DNA from: Begonia masoniana | Taxonomy: Eukaryota; Streptophyta; Magnoliopsida; Cucurbitales; Begoniaceae | DNA: 64,000 nt | Assembly (NCBI GenBank): GCA_022432975.1 | Contig: CM039509.1 | Location: 45,294,209 to 45,358,208 of the forward strand | Direction: 5' to 3' | Part shown: positions 21,517 through 33,689 of the stretch, one piece after another | Layout: each line of letters opens with the position of its first letter | Numbering within the stretch: position 1 is the first letter of the stretch | Notes under the pieces: generated by a model | Databases searched by the model: none | What the model was told of the DNA's origin: nothing | The model's input: the letters and a program-made list of their open reading frames with translations, nothing else | Program-made: the position numbers and the translations under genes

Positions 21517-22320
21517 TTAACTTTCAGAAATGCCCATTCGATTGACATGTTCTGTAAATGTCTTCGGTGGCAATCCTTTAGTTAACGGATCCGCAATCAT
21601 AAGGTTGGTGCTAATGTGTTCTATTGATACTCTTTGTTTCTGAACTTCTTCTTTAACAGCCAAATATTTCAATTCTATATGTTTAACACCTTTGGAATAC
21701 TTGTCATTTTTAGAGAAGAAGACTGCTGCAGAATTATCACAATAAATTTTCAGCGACTTGGCAATACTGTCGACAAGTCCAAATCCTGAAATAAAATTCC
21801 GCAGCCATAAACCCTGAATTGTAGCCTCAAAGCATACTACAAACTCAGCTTCCATAGTGGACGTAGCAGTGACAGACTGCTTCGCACTCTTCCAAGAGAT
21901 TGCACCATTGGCTAAAAGGAACAAATAGCCAAATGTGAATTTTCTTGTATCCACACAACCAGCATAATTAGAATCTGAATATCCAATTACTTCAAGATAA
22001 TCAGATCTTCTATAAGTGAGCATTTGATCTTTCGTTCCTTGTAAATATCTTAACACTTTCTTTGCAGCTTTCCAATGCTCTATCCCTGGATTACTTTGAT
22101 ACCTTCCCAGTATTCCGACAGCAAAACTAATGTCGGGTCTGGTACAAGTCTGTGCATACATCAAACTGCCCATAATAGAAGCATAAGAAATACTTTTCAT
22201 TTGTGAACGTTCCAATTCATTCTTTGGACATTGATTGAGATTGAATTTATCTCCTTATTAATTGGAACAACACTTGCAGAACATTTATCTATTCTATATC
22301 TCTCTAGAACTTTATTAATA
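21517..22320 (-). pseudogene. Copia RNase H region
   Basis: Encodes the end of RT and RNase H: MGSLMYAQTCTRPDISFAVG, GYSDSNYAGCVDTRK, AISWKSAKQSVTATSTMEAE, and the terminal YCDNSAAVFFSKN...KHIELKYLAVKEEV block ending DPLTKGLPP. It is shifted one frame from the upstream RT by a single-base deletion near 22230-22250 and preceded by a CAG-to-TAG stop at 22329. In an intact element RNase H degrades the RNA template during reverse transcription. Confidence 0.88.
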
Positions 22321-22328
22321 TAGGCTTT

Positions 22329-23558
22329 CTAAGACAATCCCAATAATTCTTGTGATCTATCCCGGAATATTTCTATTCCTATCACAAATGATGTCTCTCC
22401 CATATTTTTCATTTCAAAGTTCATATCGAGATATTTCTTGGTTTCATACATTAAACCAAGATCATTAGTTGCCAGCAAGATATCATCAACATACAGAATC
22501 AAAAATATAAACTTACTCCCACTGACCTTTAGATATATACATCGATCAGCGATGTTTTCCTTAAATCCAAAGAAGGTGATGGTATCATTAAACTTAAGAT
22601 ACCATTGCTGGGAAGCTTGTTTAAGTCCATATATTGACTTCTTTAGTTTACACATCATATGTTCTTGTCCTTCAAGAACAAAACCTTCAGGTTGGTCCAT
22701 AAAAACTTCCTCATCTAAATTCCCATTCAGAAAAGCAGTTTTCACATCCATTTGATGAAGCTCTAAATCATAATGAGCTACCATTGTCATAATAATTCTG
22801 AAAGAATCATTTTTTGAAACAGGAGAAAAAGTTTTTTTATAATCAATGTCATCTTTCTGAGTAAAACCTTTGGCAACAAGTCTGGCTTTATATCGTTCAA
22901 TATTACCATTAGAGTCAAGTTTGGTCTTATAGACCCATTTACACCCAACTCTTTTACAACCTTTAGGTAATTGAACGAGTTCCCAAACATCATTCTGTTC
23001 CATTGATTTCAACTCATCTTTCATGGCCTTAAACCATTTATCATAATATTCACTTTCCATGGCCTGTGAAAATGAAACTGGATCATCATTAAGTCCTAAA
23101 TCACATTCAGACTCGTCAAGATGAAGCACATAATCACTAGAAATAGCAGATATTCTTTCTCTTACAGATCTTCTTAATGATATTTCTAGTTGTTCATCTC
23201 TGATAGGTTCATCAGTGACAACCTCATCATGTGGAGTTTGATCGTTATTTTGTTGTTCATATGAATCATTAATATGATCAACAACTATTGGAATAGTAAC
23301 TTTAGTAGAAGTTACAGGTATTGGAACTTACACCTTAACTTCTTTAATTTCCACCTTACGTGATTCCAAACTCCTACTGGTGTCACCACTTTCAATGTAC
23401 CTACTATTTCCAGTTTCAACAATTCTCGTACTATGGCTAGGACAGTAAAATTTATACCCTTTAGATTTTTCTGGATAACCAATTAAAAAACCACTGGTTG
23501 TTCTTAAATCTAGTTTTCTTTCAAGTGGATTAAAAATTTTTATTTCTACTGGACAACC
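22329..23558 (-). pseudogene. Copia reverse transcriptase region
   Basis: RT signatures are clear: [38 protein letters not shown], and the active-site LYVDDILLA. The frame is continuous with gag and integrase except for stops at about 23325 and at 23559. Both read as single G-to-A or C-to-T changes of a sense codon (HVWGCP expected at the second). Between integrase and RT lies a variable acidic linker ending NDPVSFSQAMES. Confidence 0.88.
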
Positions 23559-24752
23559 CTAAACATGCAGGTGTCTTAAACTTGGTTTCCTTCCTGTCCA
23601 CAGTTCAAATGGTGTATTTGAAACTGCCTTACTAGGAACCCTGTTTAATAAATATACAGCAGTCCTTAATGCATACATCCACAATGACAAGGGTAAAGAA
23701 AAATTACTCAACATACTCCTAACCATATCCATTAATGTACGATTTCGCCTTTCTGCAACACCATTCTGTTCTGGTGTTCCTGGCATTGTGTATTGTGCAC
23801 AAATACCATGACTTTCTAGGAATTTAGCAAATGGACCTGGATGTTGTCCATTTTCATCATAACTTCCATAATATTCACCACCTCTATCTGATCTCATAAT
23901 TTTCACTTTTCTGTCTACTTGTCTTTCAACCTCAGTAATAAATACTTCGAGAGCATTTATTGATTGAGATTTATCATTCAGCAAATAGATATATCCATAA
24001 TGTGAAAAATCATCAATAAAGGTGATAAAATATCTTTCTCCACCAAAAGATGAAACATCAAATGAACCACAAATATCGGTATGTATTAATTCAAGAAGCT
24101 GTCTGCTTCTTGTGGCTGCTTTCTTAATTGTGTTTCTTGTTTGTTTTCCTTTAATACAATCAACACAAATATTTAGATCAGTAAAATTCAAATGTGGAAG
24201 GATTTGATACTTTACCAATCTTTCCACTCTTTCTTTGGATATATGACCTAATCGTTTATGCCATAAATAAGCAGAATTGTCATTCATTAAATCACGTTTC
24301 ATTCCTACAATATGATGCACAGTTAAAAGAGATTTAGCAAAACAATTATCAAGTTTTAACTTGTACAAATTATCATACAAAACACCAGAACCAATAAGAA
24401 CTTTATCTTCATACAAACTACAACTTTCATTCTCAAACATACAGGAATATCCAGCTATATCCAGTTTCGATAATGAAACTAGATTCCGAGAAATAGATGG
24501 AACATAAATAGTTTGAAAAAGATCTAATTGATGTCCAGTGTCTAACATTAGCCGGTAAGTTCCAATAGCTTCAACTGGAACTTTCACCCGATTGCCCAAA
24601 AATATGTGTCTTTCATTTAGGCTTATGGTTTGGGTCGTAAGGAATCCCTGCATCGTATTAGAAACGTGAGTGGTGCAACCAGAATCAATCCACCAAGTAT
24701 TAGAAGGAACTTCAGTTAAGTTTGATTCGAAACATAAAAAGGCATTAAGCAT
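23559..24752 (-). pseudogene. Copia protease and integrase
   Basis: The protease active site is at WWIDSGCTTHVSN. The GAG-pre-integrase motif follows (YLWHKRLGHISKERVERL), with the zinc-binding CVDCIKGK. The integrase catalytic core shows HTDICGSF (first Asp), FIDDFSHYGYIYL, and RSDRGGEYYGSYD with PGTPEQNGVAERRN (second Asp and Glu region). It is a long uninterrupted stretch ending at a TAG at 23559. A TGA just upstream at 24768 separates it from gag in the same frame. Confidence 0.9.
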
Positions 24753-24767
24753 ACCTTTCTTTTCGAA

Positions 24768-25589
24768 TCATGCCTTTCTTTTCAGGCAATCTTTCTGATA
24801 GTGTCCTTGCTTTCCACAGAAATGACACTTATCTTTCTTTTGTTCCTTCTTGTGGATTTGGAAAGAGGACTGAGCAGTCGATAATAGTCCTTTCTTACTC
24901 TTTCCAGCTTTCTTACCAGCTCCTTCATAATTCATGAGATTGACAACTTGATTTCCTGATTTCTTTAGCCTTACTTCTTCCTGAATTAGCATACTTTGCA
25001 ATTCATGCACATTCCATTTAGTCCTCATAGTGTTATAGCTCATATGAAATGGGACATATTGAGGCAGCAAGGAGTTCATGATAAATATCACTAGGAAATT
25101 CTCATTGACTTCCATTCCCATGGTCTTTAGTCTTGTTGCCATGTTTGTTATTTCAACAACATGTGCATGCATGGTACGTGAACCATCAAACTTCATGGTG
25201 GTTAAAGTACCCATCAGTGTTCCAGCAAGTGACTTATCAGCCGATTCCGATTGAGAACATTGTTCCACAAATTTCATAAATTCATTGGCACCTTCGGTTT
25301 TAGGAAATGTGGACTTGATATTATCTGCTACAGTCATTCGCATAAACTTTAAGCTTAATCTGTTTGATCTTTCCCAAACTTTATAGGAAGATCTCTGATC
25401 AGCACTGCTAGTTGCAGTAATAGCACCTGGTTTCTCAGTAAGAAGTGCCAAATCAAGATCCAGAACATCGAGGTGAAACTGAACTTGTTCACACCATTCA
25501 GAGAAATTTAGACCAGAAAACTTAACAATAGATGTAGCTTGCGAATGAAGATCAACAGGAATAGATGCTGCAAAATAAAACATGCTCAA
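24768..25589 (-). pseudogene. Copia gag
   Basis: A 273-codon gag with the capsid-like region SIVKFSGLNFSEWCEQVQFH near the N terminus and a CCHC zinc knuckle CHFCGKQGHYQKDC at the end. It forms the capsid in intact elements. The stop TGA reads as a CGA change, since integrase continues in frame 15 bases on. It starts at an ATG with the leader upstream. Confidence 0.85.
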
Positions 25590-25969
25590 ACTTTCAAACT
25601 TTCATGCTTTGAGTCATAATGCAATCAAACAATCATCATTATTATATATATTGCAGTTCTCCTTTGGGTAAAACAACAATATATAATCATAAGTATAATT
25701 GATGCTCATTTTACTTTCACATAATCGGTAATCAATATACTTGATATAAACATGTTTGTTATCTTTGGATAAACTAAACATGTCCAACCAAAGCATATCA
25801 ATTAACCACAATTATATTCACAATTATAAAATAACTAATCCATCTTTGGGCGATTCAACATATTTTATAATCATGAAAATCAATATACTCATGTTAGAAT
25901 CATAATTCACATCATGTCATTTCATTATTGAGCATCACATACAACATGAGTAATTGACTTCAGTAAATT

Positions 25970-26177
25970 TGATATTTATGAAAATCTTTCTAATTTGGCC
26001 ACTTTGGTGACTAACAAATTAAACATAATTCAAATATCAAATTACATAAGCATAAAACTAGCATGAAACTTTCTCTATGCCAGTAATGAATTTGATATCT
26101 GAGAAAACTTTATAATTCGGCCACTTTGGTGACTAATGAATTAATCATAATTCAGATATCCAGTAATTTCGGTGAAC
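25970..26177. repeat. Two-copy leader repeat of the copia element
   Basis: A unit of about 130 bases containing the shared string ggccactttggtgactaa occurs twice (about 25965-26050 and 26090-26170). It ends exactly at the junction with MULE-2. It belongs to the untranslated leader between the lost 5' LTR and gag. No coding content is seen between 25590 and 26177. Confidence 0.65.
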
Positions 26178-26600
26178 AATATCGCGGCCCGTATGGCAAA
26201 TTCCCCTCTCACGTGCGCTGCACGCCAATTTATTCGGCGGGCCGAATACAAATTGCGGCCCCCCACACTCCACGGGGGGAAGATGCGGGGGCCTCTGGCC
26301 CTCGCGCACGTGCGCTGCATGTGAACCCAATTCGAGGGCACGTGCAATGCACGTGAACAACTTTTGGGGGGCCACACATCTGACTCAGGCCCCCGTGTTT
26401 CGTAGCAAATTTAATGCGGGGGGCCTAATTTCTAACTCGACCCCCTAATTTTTCCATGTTCTATACGCGGGGGGCCGAAATTATAACTCGGCCCCCCACA
26501 TTTGCCCTAGTTTTAAAGATTGGGGGGGGGGGGGGGGGGGGAGGGGGGGTGATAATTTAAAACGGGGGGCCGAATTGTCGTTGGTATTTAAAAATTTGGC
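26178..26600 (+). repeat. MULE-2 left TIR, truncated, with a 20-base G tract
   Basis: Shares with the MULE-1 right end the strings aatgcggggggcct, tctatacgcggggggccgaaa and the gcgcacgtgcgctgcat palindrome. A run of 20 G followed by A and seven G lies at 26522-26549, where MULE-1 has only six G. Short frames here are spurious. Confidence 0.85.
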
Positions 26601-26934
26601 CCCCTGTTCGCCCTCCGCATTCTGAAATTGAGAGAGGAGAAGGCGAAGTTTTCGATTTTTGTCTGAAAATCGCAAGAATTGGCCCTTCACCGTCAAGAAA
26701 TCCTCAAACCCAAGCCTTCTGAAAGCCAAAAATTCAAAAATCTGCCCCCAAAATCCACGGCGAAAACCCTATTGCCGAAAATCCAAATCCCCTAAAATCG
26801 AGCCTTCTAATCTCTGAAAATCTCAAACCTGACCCTTCTAAAAGCTGAACAACCTCAAACCCGAGCCTATTATTACCAAAAATCTAAAAATCCTCCCAAA
26901 ATCTGAGCCATTTTTCTGAAAATTTGAGGCTGAA

Positions 26935-28154
26935 ATGGCCACAAAAATTTCTTTCAAACGTCCTCACCTCTCCTTGACACAAGCTGGCCCCTCAAACCGG
27001 GGACCACCAGTAAACCGGCCAGGATCTTCGTCACAAGGTCCTCTGACCGAAGTGCCCCGATCACCGCCTGGTTTCTTCTCGATCGATTTTTGAACCGAGG
27101 AGTGTAAAAAGAGATTTGATAGGGATATTTCACTCCAGCCAATTATTTATGGGAAGACTGTCAACTTCATTGGTTGGGAGTCTTTGCAGATCCAGGAAAT
27201 GTTTGACAGAATTGGGTTGCAAGGGCTGTACAACATGGGTGGAGAGACATGTGATCGAGTTGTTCGCTTATTTTACACGAACTTGACCAACACCGGGGGG
27301 AGGGGTGCATGAAGTCATATGTTTGTGGTAAGGAGATTAATTTTTTTGCCAGTCATGTGAACGAGCTGCTGGGATTTACGAGCGATATAGCTGTATAGTA
27401 CTATCACGCTTCTCGAGAGTGTGATTTTGCCAGAACACCTGAGGGATTGTAATTTCTTAGACAGATTCACCACAATGCAGATATTGAAAAATTCACCAAA
27501 CCGAGATCGAAGGAGTTGAACGTCAAAGCTCGAGTTGTTTACAACCTTATCAACCACTCGCTGCTGTCGAGGGATGGCCATAGAGATCTAGTCAACTTGA
27601 TGGATCTCTATGTGATGGAGAAGATGTGCAGCAGCACTTTCTTTGGCCCCGGGTTCATGATATTAGGGCACATGCACGAGATCGCCCGTACACGCAACAA
27701 AAATCTGCCATATGGTACTTTGATTTGGCGGCTCGTGCAGCGATCACAGGTTGAGCTCCCTGAGGGAGAGCAGTTGAGAGCTCCCCGAGCCTTGGATGTA
27801 TTTGACAGACTTCATCTATCTAGGATGGGTGTAATCAAGGTCTCCGGGTCTTGGATGGTTAAGGAGCTCGGGGACGCTCCAGCTTAGGACGCTCCAGCTG
27901 AGGATGCTCTGATGGAGGAGGACACCCCCACCACCGTGACAGTGCCACCAGTTGCCCTTGAGGTTGGCAGGATGTGGGAAATGATGCAACAGATGCTTCT
28001 GGGGGAGCGTCAGGAGCGGCAGCATATGCAGCAGAGCATTAAGTTCGTCATAGGTAGTGTCTATCAGCTGACCCTGGGACAGAAGAAGGTGGTTGAGTCA
28101 CAGGAATATCTCAGTGAGTCCATTAGAGAGGTCACTGAGAAGCTGGGGGATTGA
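26935..28154 (+). pseudogene. Second MULE gene, plant transposon-protein domain (MULE-2)
   Basis: The better-preserved copy of the accessory MULE protein. ATG at 26935 opens a basic, Pro/Ser-rich N terminus of about 55 residues. After a frameshift near 27095, the domain runs from about 27110 to 27750. It includes IGLQGLYNMGG, RVVRLFYTNLTN, EINFFASHVNELLGF, ELNVKARVVYNLINH, GHRDLVNLMDLYVMEKM and NLPYGTLIWRLVQRS. A linker and a Met/Gln-rich coiled coil follow (27975-28154, MQQMLLGERQERQHMQQS) to a TGA. Disruptions include the 27095 and about 27310 frameshifts, TAG near 27398, TAA near 27450, and TAG at 27885. It is homologous to the Sirevirus third ORF. Its function is unknown; a DNA-binding or packaging cofactor is speculation. 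Confidence 0.78.
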
Positions 28155-28655
28155 ATGGCCAGCAGAGCTGACGTCGAGGACGATATACCACCAGAGTAGT
28201 TTGATGTATATTATTGTTTATATTTCATTTGATGTACTTTTATTTGATTTTGATGTACATGACTGTTTATATTTGCGTTGATGTACATTTATGTTTATAC
28301 TTTACTAGAACTGTTTGAGTATATATGTGTTATTTAAATTTGTAGGAACTATTTGAAGATAGCTATGAGGAGTCATAAAACAAACGAAACTCTATCCAAT
28401 TTTTCACTTTTTGAATTAATTAATAAATTTCAATGAAATCGTTAATGTTTTCAAATAAATTAATGATTAATGTATAAAATATATTAATTACTTAATTAAT
28501 CTATTCAAATTATTAATGCATCTAAAATATATTTTAGTAAATAAATTAATAAAGTAATGTATCTAAATTAATTTGTAATAAATGAATTTTAATTAATATA
28601 ATTACTTTAGTCACGTTATGAATTTCAATTAATTAAGTAATTAATGTATTGAAAT
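28155..28655. other. AT-rich MULE-2 interior, left of LTR B1
   Basis: Contains short repeats of tgatgtac and tttatattt, then taattaatta-type sequence matching 12960-13400 of MULE-1 in inverted order. No gene is seen. Confidence 0.55.
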
Positions 28656-28924
28656 TGTAACGACCCTAACACTGTACCTAATTTCCCTTACATATTTTTT
28701 TTTTATTACTTATCATTTTAATAACTTTAAACCTAACCTTAGGCGGAAACCAAATCGAAATCGAAACCAGAATCGGAATCGGTTGAGTCTACGTTTTAAA
28801 CCATTTAAAACAAAACTATTTATAAACTTAAAACAATTTAAAACAATTAATAAAACACTTAAAATTAATTAAAACAAAACAATTACAAGGGGAGGGCAGA
28901 AGGGTCAAAGCTGCGACCAACGGG

Positions 28925-29160
28925 AGAGGGGCGATCGATCTCCAAAATTCAGGAGATCGATCGCTGAGTTGCTAAATAGGAGGGGCGATCGATCTCCAAA
29001 AATTCAGGAGATCGATCACCGAACACAAGGCATGGAGGGGTGATTGGTCGCCCTTCACAATGGCGATCAGTCGCCCTCCACCTTCCTTCTTTTTCTCTCC
29101 TCTTTTCTTTCTTCTCTCTTTTTATACAAGTGCTCTCTGGAATCCGAAGTTCCAGAGAGC
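28925..29160. repeat. Palindromic repeats of LTR B1
   Basis: Two copies of gcgatcgatctcc plus its inverse ggagatcgatcgc, spaced by an aaaattca loop (28930-28965 and 28984-29020). They are followed by a ctctggaa...ttccagag inverted repeat near 29128-29160. LTR B2 has analogous palindromes at 55290-55530. Confidence 0.85.
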
Positions 29161-29699
29161 AAACACCAACATTCCTTCCTTCCTTTCTCATCCCTTGCAC
29201 AATCTCATCTTATGCACCCTAATTAAACGATCTAAACCCACGTTAAACTTTCATAAAAACAAACTGCATGGATACGTTTAAAAATCGACAAAATCCTCCT
29301 GTTTTAAATTTCCAAGCAGTTCCAATGAAACATTATAAAAACAGGTTTTCAAGGACGTTTAAAACCTCAAAACATGGACCTAACATCTAGCCAGATCCAA
29401 ACATCCTAATATGTTTTAACTTTATACATATTTTACTCAAAATAACCCAATACCCTCAAAACATCATACATACATCCCCACGGGTCAGGTTAAGGATCGA
29501 CTGCCAGCACACTCCTACGAGCCATCCTTCTTCAACATGCTCATACTTCAGGCGGAGGGATCTCGTCCATACCTGTATCAAGGTTACCTACACCACACAG
29601 ACATCTATGAGCTAAAGGCTCAATAAGTTTCGTAAATGCAGATGCATGCTGTGCATATGAGTTTCGGGAATCATTCAGGCGTGTTCTTTTTCATTACGT

Positions 29700-29965
29700 C
29701 ACATACAGATTGTCACTGAGGTCTAAACCACCTCGCCGTGACCAGATTACGTAGATTCGTTGGTTCATTTTACTTTTTAATTAGGTCGCAGATAGAATGT
29801 CACCGAGGTCTAAACCACCTCGCCGTGACCAGATAACAGATTACGTAGATTCATTTCGTTCGTTGGTTCATTTTACTTTTTAATCAGGTCGCAAACAGAA
29901 TGTCACCGAGGTCTAAACCACCTCGCTGTGACCAGATAACAGATTACGTAGATTCATTTCGTTCT
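29700..29965. repeat. Three-copy hairpin repeat in LTR B1
   Basis: Three tandem units of 80-110 bases each contain gtcaccgaggt...acctcgccgtgac, a stem of about 11 base pairs with a seven-base loop. They sit in the putative intron between the second exon-like block and the terminal block. Confidence 0.85.
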
Positions 29966-31185
29966 CTTAAACACATGCAGAAATCCGTTTTCATGCTATT
30001 TTAAAAGACGTGATGCATGAGCAGTTAAATGCATAACGTAAACATAAACAGCGTGAATACCATCAAAACATCATACAAGCATAACCTGTAAAATAGCTAA
30101 GCCTAAACTACCCATCCAAAGCATATAAACACACATTGCACCAAATATCCTCAACAACCAAAATCGACGTATGGTGTAGGCCAATCGGCAAGAGTAAGTC
30201 ACGAGAACTTACCACGCGTCCGTTGCAGCTCAAGCCCCGTCCACGAGCTTTGTTTACTTAAGGCAATTTTACAACATTGTCGTTAAAACGAATTTAAACC
30301 ATTAAACGTCCGTATTTAACGAAACCTTAACTAAGGGAATTTTCCTAAAATTCCTAACTTAACTAATCGAGGTATATTAACAAATACTTAAGGCTTGATA
30401 CCTCGAAATCACCAATAACGAGTTTTTTTCCAAAAACCCAAAATTCATCAAATTTTAACATTTCTCACAAATCAGTTTAACTTCGTCCAATAACGTTCAA
30501 TACGTCCATTATATTCTCAAATACGATAAACCTATAAATTTCGAACCATAAATCACATTTTTAACAAAACCCTAAACGAAACCCTAACCGTTAAACAACC
30601 CGAAAACTTTGAATAAACTTTCCAAAATCATAGAACCTTACCTAGAATCGAGTTTGGGGAAGAAAACGTGAAGAACGGAGGACGAACGGAGGAGAAATCG
30701 GCGTCGGAACGGAGAGAAGCCGTGAGAGGGAGAAGGATCGCTCTCTGGTTCTCATGCTGGAAGAAAGAAATGATGGAGAAAGAGAGGATTTGATCTTTTA
30801 ATTAAAATTTTACTTTATAATTTACCATTTTGCCCTTTTCTTTATTTTTATACTTGTTTCGTTAATTAGCTAACGATTCGGTTTCTCCAAACTCTCTTAT
30901 TTCACCAATAATTTCAACTTATTATTAGGGTCCTAATAAAACTGTCCGTTTGCAAATCGGACCTCGTTCACTATTTTTACCAAAATACCTTTTATATTAC
31001 GAGAAACGTAATTCTCGTAAAATTAGCGTTACGACTCCTAAAATTTCCAGAATTTTCTCAAAATCCATATTAATTATTAGAATCATAATAACGCTTTCTT
31101 TTCGTAAAACGAGTTTGATTCGACATATTTACAAAAATACCATTATATATTGGAATTACAAAATCCCGTAAAGCCGGGTGTTACA

Positions 31186-31500
31186 GAAATAAAGTTAGAA
31201 ATTTCAATTAATTAATGTACAAAGCATAAAAAAATTAATTCATTAATCAATTGCTTTATTCAAATTACTTATTGTATTTAAATGATTATTTAAGTAAATA
31301 ATTACTATTAACTTAAACTAATCTAAGTAATATTCTAATTGTGTAAGTAAATAATTAATATTTATTTAAACTAATTTAAACAATTATAATGTGAAAAAAT
31401 ATTTAAATTACATTAATATAGATGAAATCCAACACAATTTACAACAGTCAATTTCTTCTGCTCCTGCCTCGGCCGCGCGTCAGAGATTCCTGCAATAGCA
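31186..31500. other. AT-rich MULE-2 interior, right of LTR B1
   Basis: A taattaatta and aattattta rich stretch leading to the end of the transposase gene. No gene is seen. Confidence 0.55.
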
Positions 31501-31559
31501 TGAAAACTGTATTAAAAAAGAATGAATACATATTTATGAGCGAACTGTTTAGAACTGTA

Positions 31560-33635
31560 CCTGTGTCTCATCATTTGCGTTGTAACCCATAAACGTGTCT
31601 TGGAAAACAGCAGTGCCTGAAGTGGATCCTCGGTTAGGATAAGTGTGACTATTGTGCCCGTACTGCCGACAAATACCACACGACATCTTTGAGTTCCGCC
31701 TACTAGCTCTCGAACTTGACGGCTCATTGACATTTCACACTCTTGTCTTCTTGGGTCTACCGGATTGGCGATATCTTTTGGGCGGAAATAGTTCCCCCAT
31801 ACCTGGCACATACGGCCACATTAATTGGCCATTCACGGGTTGAATAAAATTGGCGTACATCTGCAAAAAATTCGCCCGGTGATAGCATGGATGCACGTAA
31901 TTTTTTGGCTCCACTCTCAAGAAAAATATGCATGAAATGGCATGGACACACGGGATTCCAGTAAGCGTCCACCTGGTGCAGGAGCACACCAACGTATTCA
32001 AGTCGACAACGAATTGTTCGTTGTCGTTGCTCACTTGAAATTGTGAACATCCCCGGAGCGTAGGGCTCCAATTTGCAGCTGCATCTACTAGCTTCCCAAT
32101 CTTTTTTTATATATTTGGGGACACAGGAGGGTCGTTAATTGGGCCATCTTCTTAAATTTTTTAACGATGCGAGTCATCATGTATGTTCGGATCGTTTCTA
32201 ACATGGTGAAGATCAGTTTTTCTCTGGCAGGCAATATAAGTGCATTAAATGACTCACATAAATTGTATAAGCCAATATCGCACTTGGGAATCGGAGAGAA
32301 GACATGACTAGCCCAATATCTAGGCTCTTCTCCTCGAAGCCATTCGTGGGCAGCCGAGTTGAGCCTTTGTAATTTGCTCATTTCTAAATTGAAATGAGCT
32401 CTTGTGGGTGCCATAGCAGCCTTCCACATCGCTTCTCTGTATGTTTTCCCCCAAAACAGCCCTTTAAAGTTTGTGTACATGTGTCGGAGGCATAAACGGT
32501 GTTCGACTTCATTAAATTCCTCATCAACCGTATTCCTCAAACCCTGATATTAAAACAAAATTAGTTACACACCTTAAGTACACCACAACCAATTTAATTA
32601 AACAAAATACCTTTTGTCGATCCGAAACAATCGTCCATCCGGCTCCATCTCTAGTGTACAGGTCTGCCTTCAAAAGTTTCAAAAACCACGTCCATGTTTC
32701 CTCGGTCTCTTTTTCGACGTTGACAATAGCAACGGGATATATTCCATCGTTCACGTCAATACTAACGTCTGTGAGCAATTGTCTGGGACACGAGCCCTTC
32801 AAGTGACAGCCATCCAAACAAATAATTGGGCAACCAAACTGCAGCAAACCCGCCTTGCAAGCGGCCAAACACATATACACTCTTTGGCACACTAATGTAT
32901 CCCCCGCATCGTAAGTATGAACTTCGAAAGTGCTCCCCGGATTTGTTCTATGTATTTCTACCCTATACGACCATAATAACTTGTATTGTTCATTAGCTTT
33001 GCCTTCGTTAATTGTAAGAGCAATGCTTCGTGCTCTTCTCGCAAGACTAGGTGTAATGTGAGATCTGTGGTTCATCCTCACTGTCTCCACAATGGAAGAT
33101 AGGTCCCACCTAGGGTGACTTTTGAACCTAGCCAGATAACGGTTTGCCACCCATTTTGCACTAACGTGTCTATTCTCAACTATTTTTGCACAGCTGTGAG
33201 TATTAACTAAAGTCTTTATTTCAAAGGTCTGCTCACCTTGCTTTTGAGAGTCATGCAAAAGCCACTCACACTCTTTTGAACATTTAGCCCTCAATCGGCT
33301 CCTTTCACTTTTAGTGAATACTATCCCAAATCCGTGTTTTACAAAATAATTTTTTATTTCGTGTTTCAGCTCTTTTAAATATACATATTAGTAACAAAAA
33401 ATTCCATATGAATTTCTTCCCTTACCTGAACACTTTCAACCTCATCATCGTCTAATATAACCAGTATTCGAAGCTGATCGTTTAGAGTTCTGGATGTCGA
33501 ACATACAGGTATTTGTTCATTTTCATCCGAGCCATAATCACCATGTGCAGGAGTCTCGTCCGGATACAAATTCATTTTGGCATCACTGTCTACTTCCTCG
33601 TCTAATTCAAACCATCTAGCTGGATTAGAATCCAT
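31560..33635 (-). pseudogene. MURA-like transposase (MULE-2)
   Basis: The more complete MULE transposase. The start is probably at 33635 (MDSNPARWFELDEEV). One frameshift lies near 33388, then a 257-codon stretch leads to the catalytic domain (IICLDGCHLKG, WTIVSDRQK). A 67-bp intron is at 32610-32544. The rest of the catalytic region follows (EVEHRLCLRHMYTNF), then the SWIM finger CSCTRWTLTGIPCVHA with all four ligands. An A-run length change near 32110 shifts the frame. A CGA-to-TGA change precedes the CCHC knuckle, whose last Cys is Tyr. In intact elements it would act in the nucleus on the TIRs. Confidence 0.88.
32544..32610 (-). other. Intron of MULE-2 transposase
   Basis: In sense it reads GTATTTTG to AATATCAG, 67 bases, matching the MULE-1 intron in place and length. 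Confidence 0.85.
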
Positions 33636-33689
33636 CGTCCTTGCTAAAACAGAGAAAATTAGCCTGCGAAGAGAAAAATTTTGTGACAA

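Larger units (their letters stand above)
20329..26177 (-). mobile_element. Ty1/copia retrotransposon, 5'-truncated
   Basis: Minus-strand element with its 3' LTR (20329-21164) at the left, followed by pol, gag and an untranslated leader. At 26177/26178 it joins MULE-2 abruptly, without a 5' LTR or PBS. Pol order (protease, integrase, RT, RNase H) is that of Ty1/copia. The lineage is uncertain, perhaps Tork- or Ivana-like. The left junction abuts P450 exon 2 directly. The missing 5' LTR, the missing P450 piece and the missing outer MULE-2 TIR are all explained by one deletion. Confidence 0.85.
28656..31185 (-). mobile_element. Solo LTR B1
   Basis: Begins TGTAACGACCCT and ends GCCGGGTGTTACA, flanked by gaaat at 28651-28655 and 31186-31190. 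Sense is minus. The CT-rich leader with a CTAG|GTAAGG donor is near 30645. The second exon-like block is about 30259-30213, with a GTAAGTTC donor at 30212 and the ggccgattggcctacacc-type block after it. Three tandem hairpin repeats fill 29700-29965. The terminal block begins at 29594 (GGTGTAG) and stops at 29541. Palindromic GCGATCGATCTCC units lie at 28930-29025. Confidence 0.9.
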
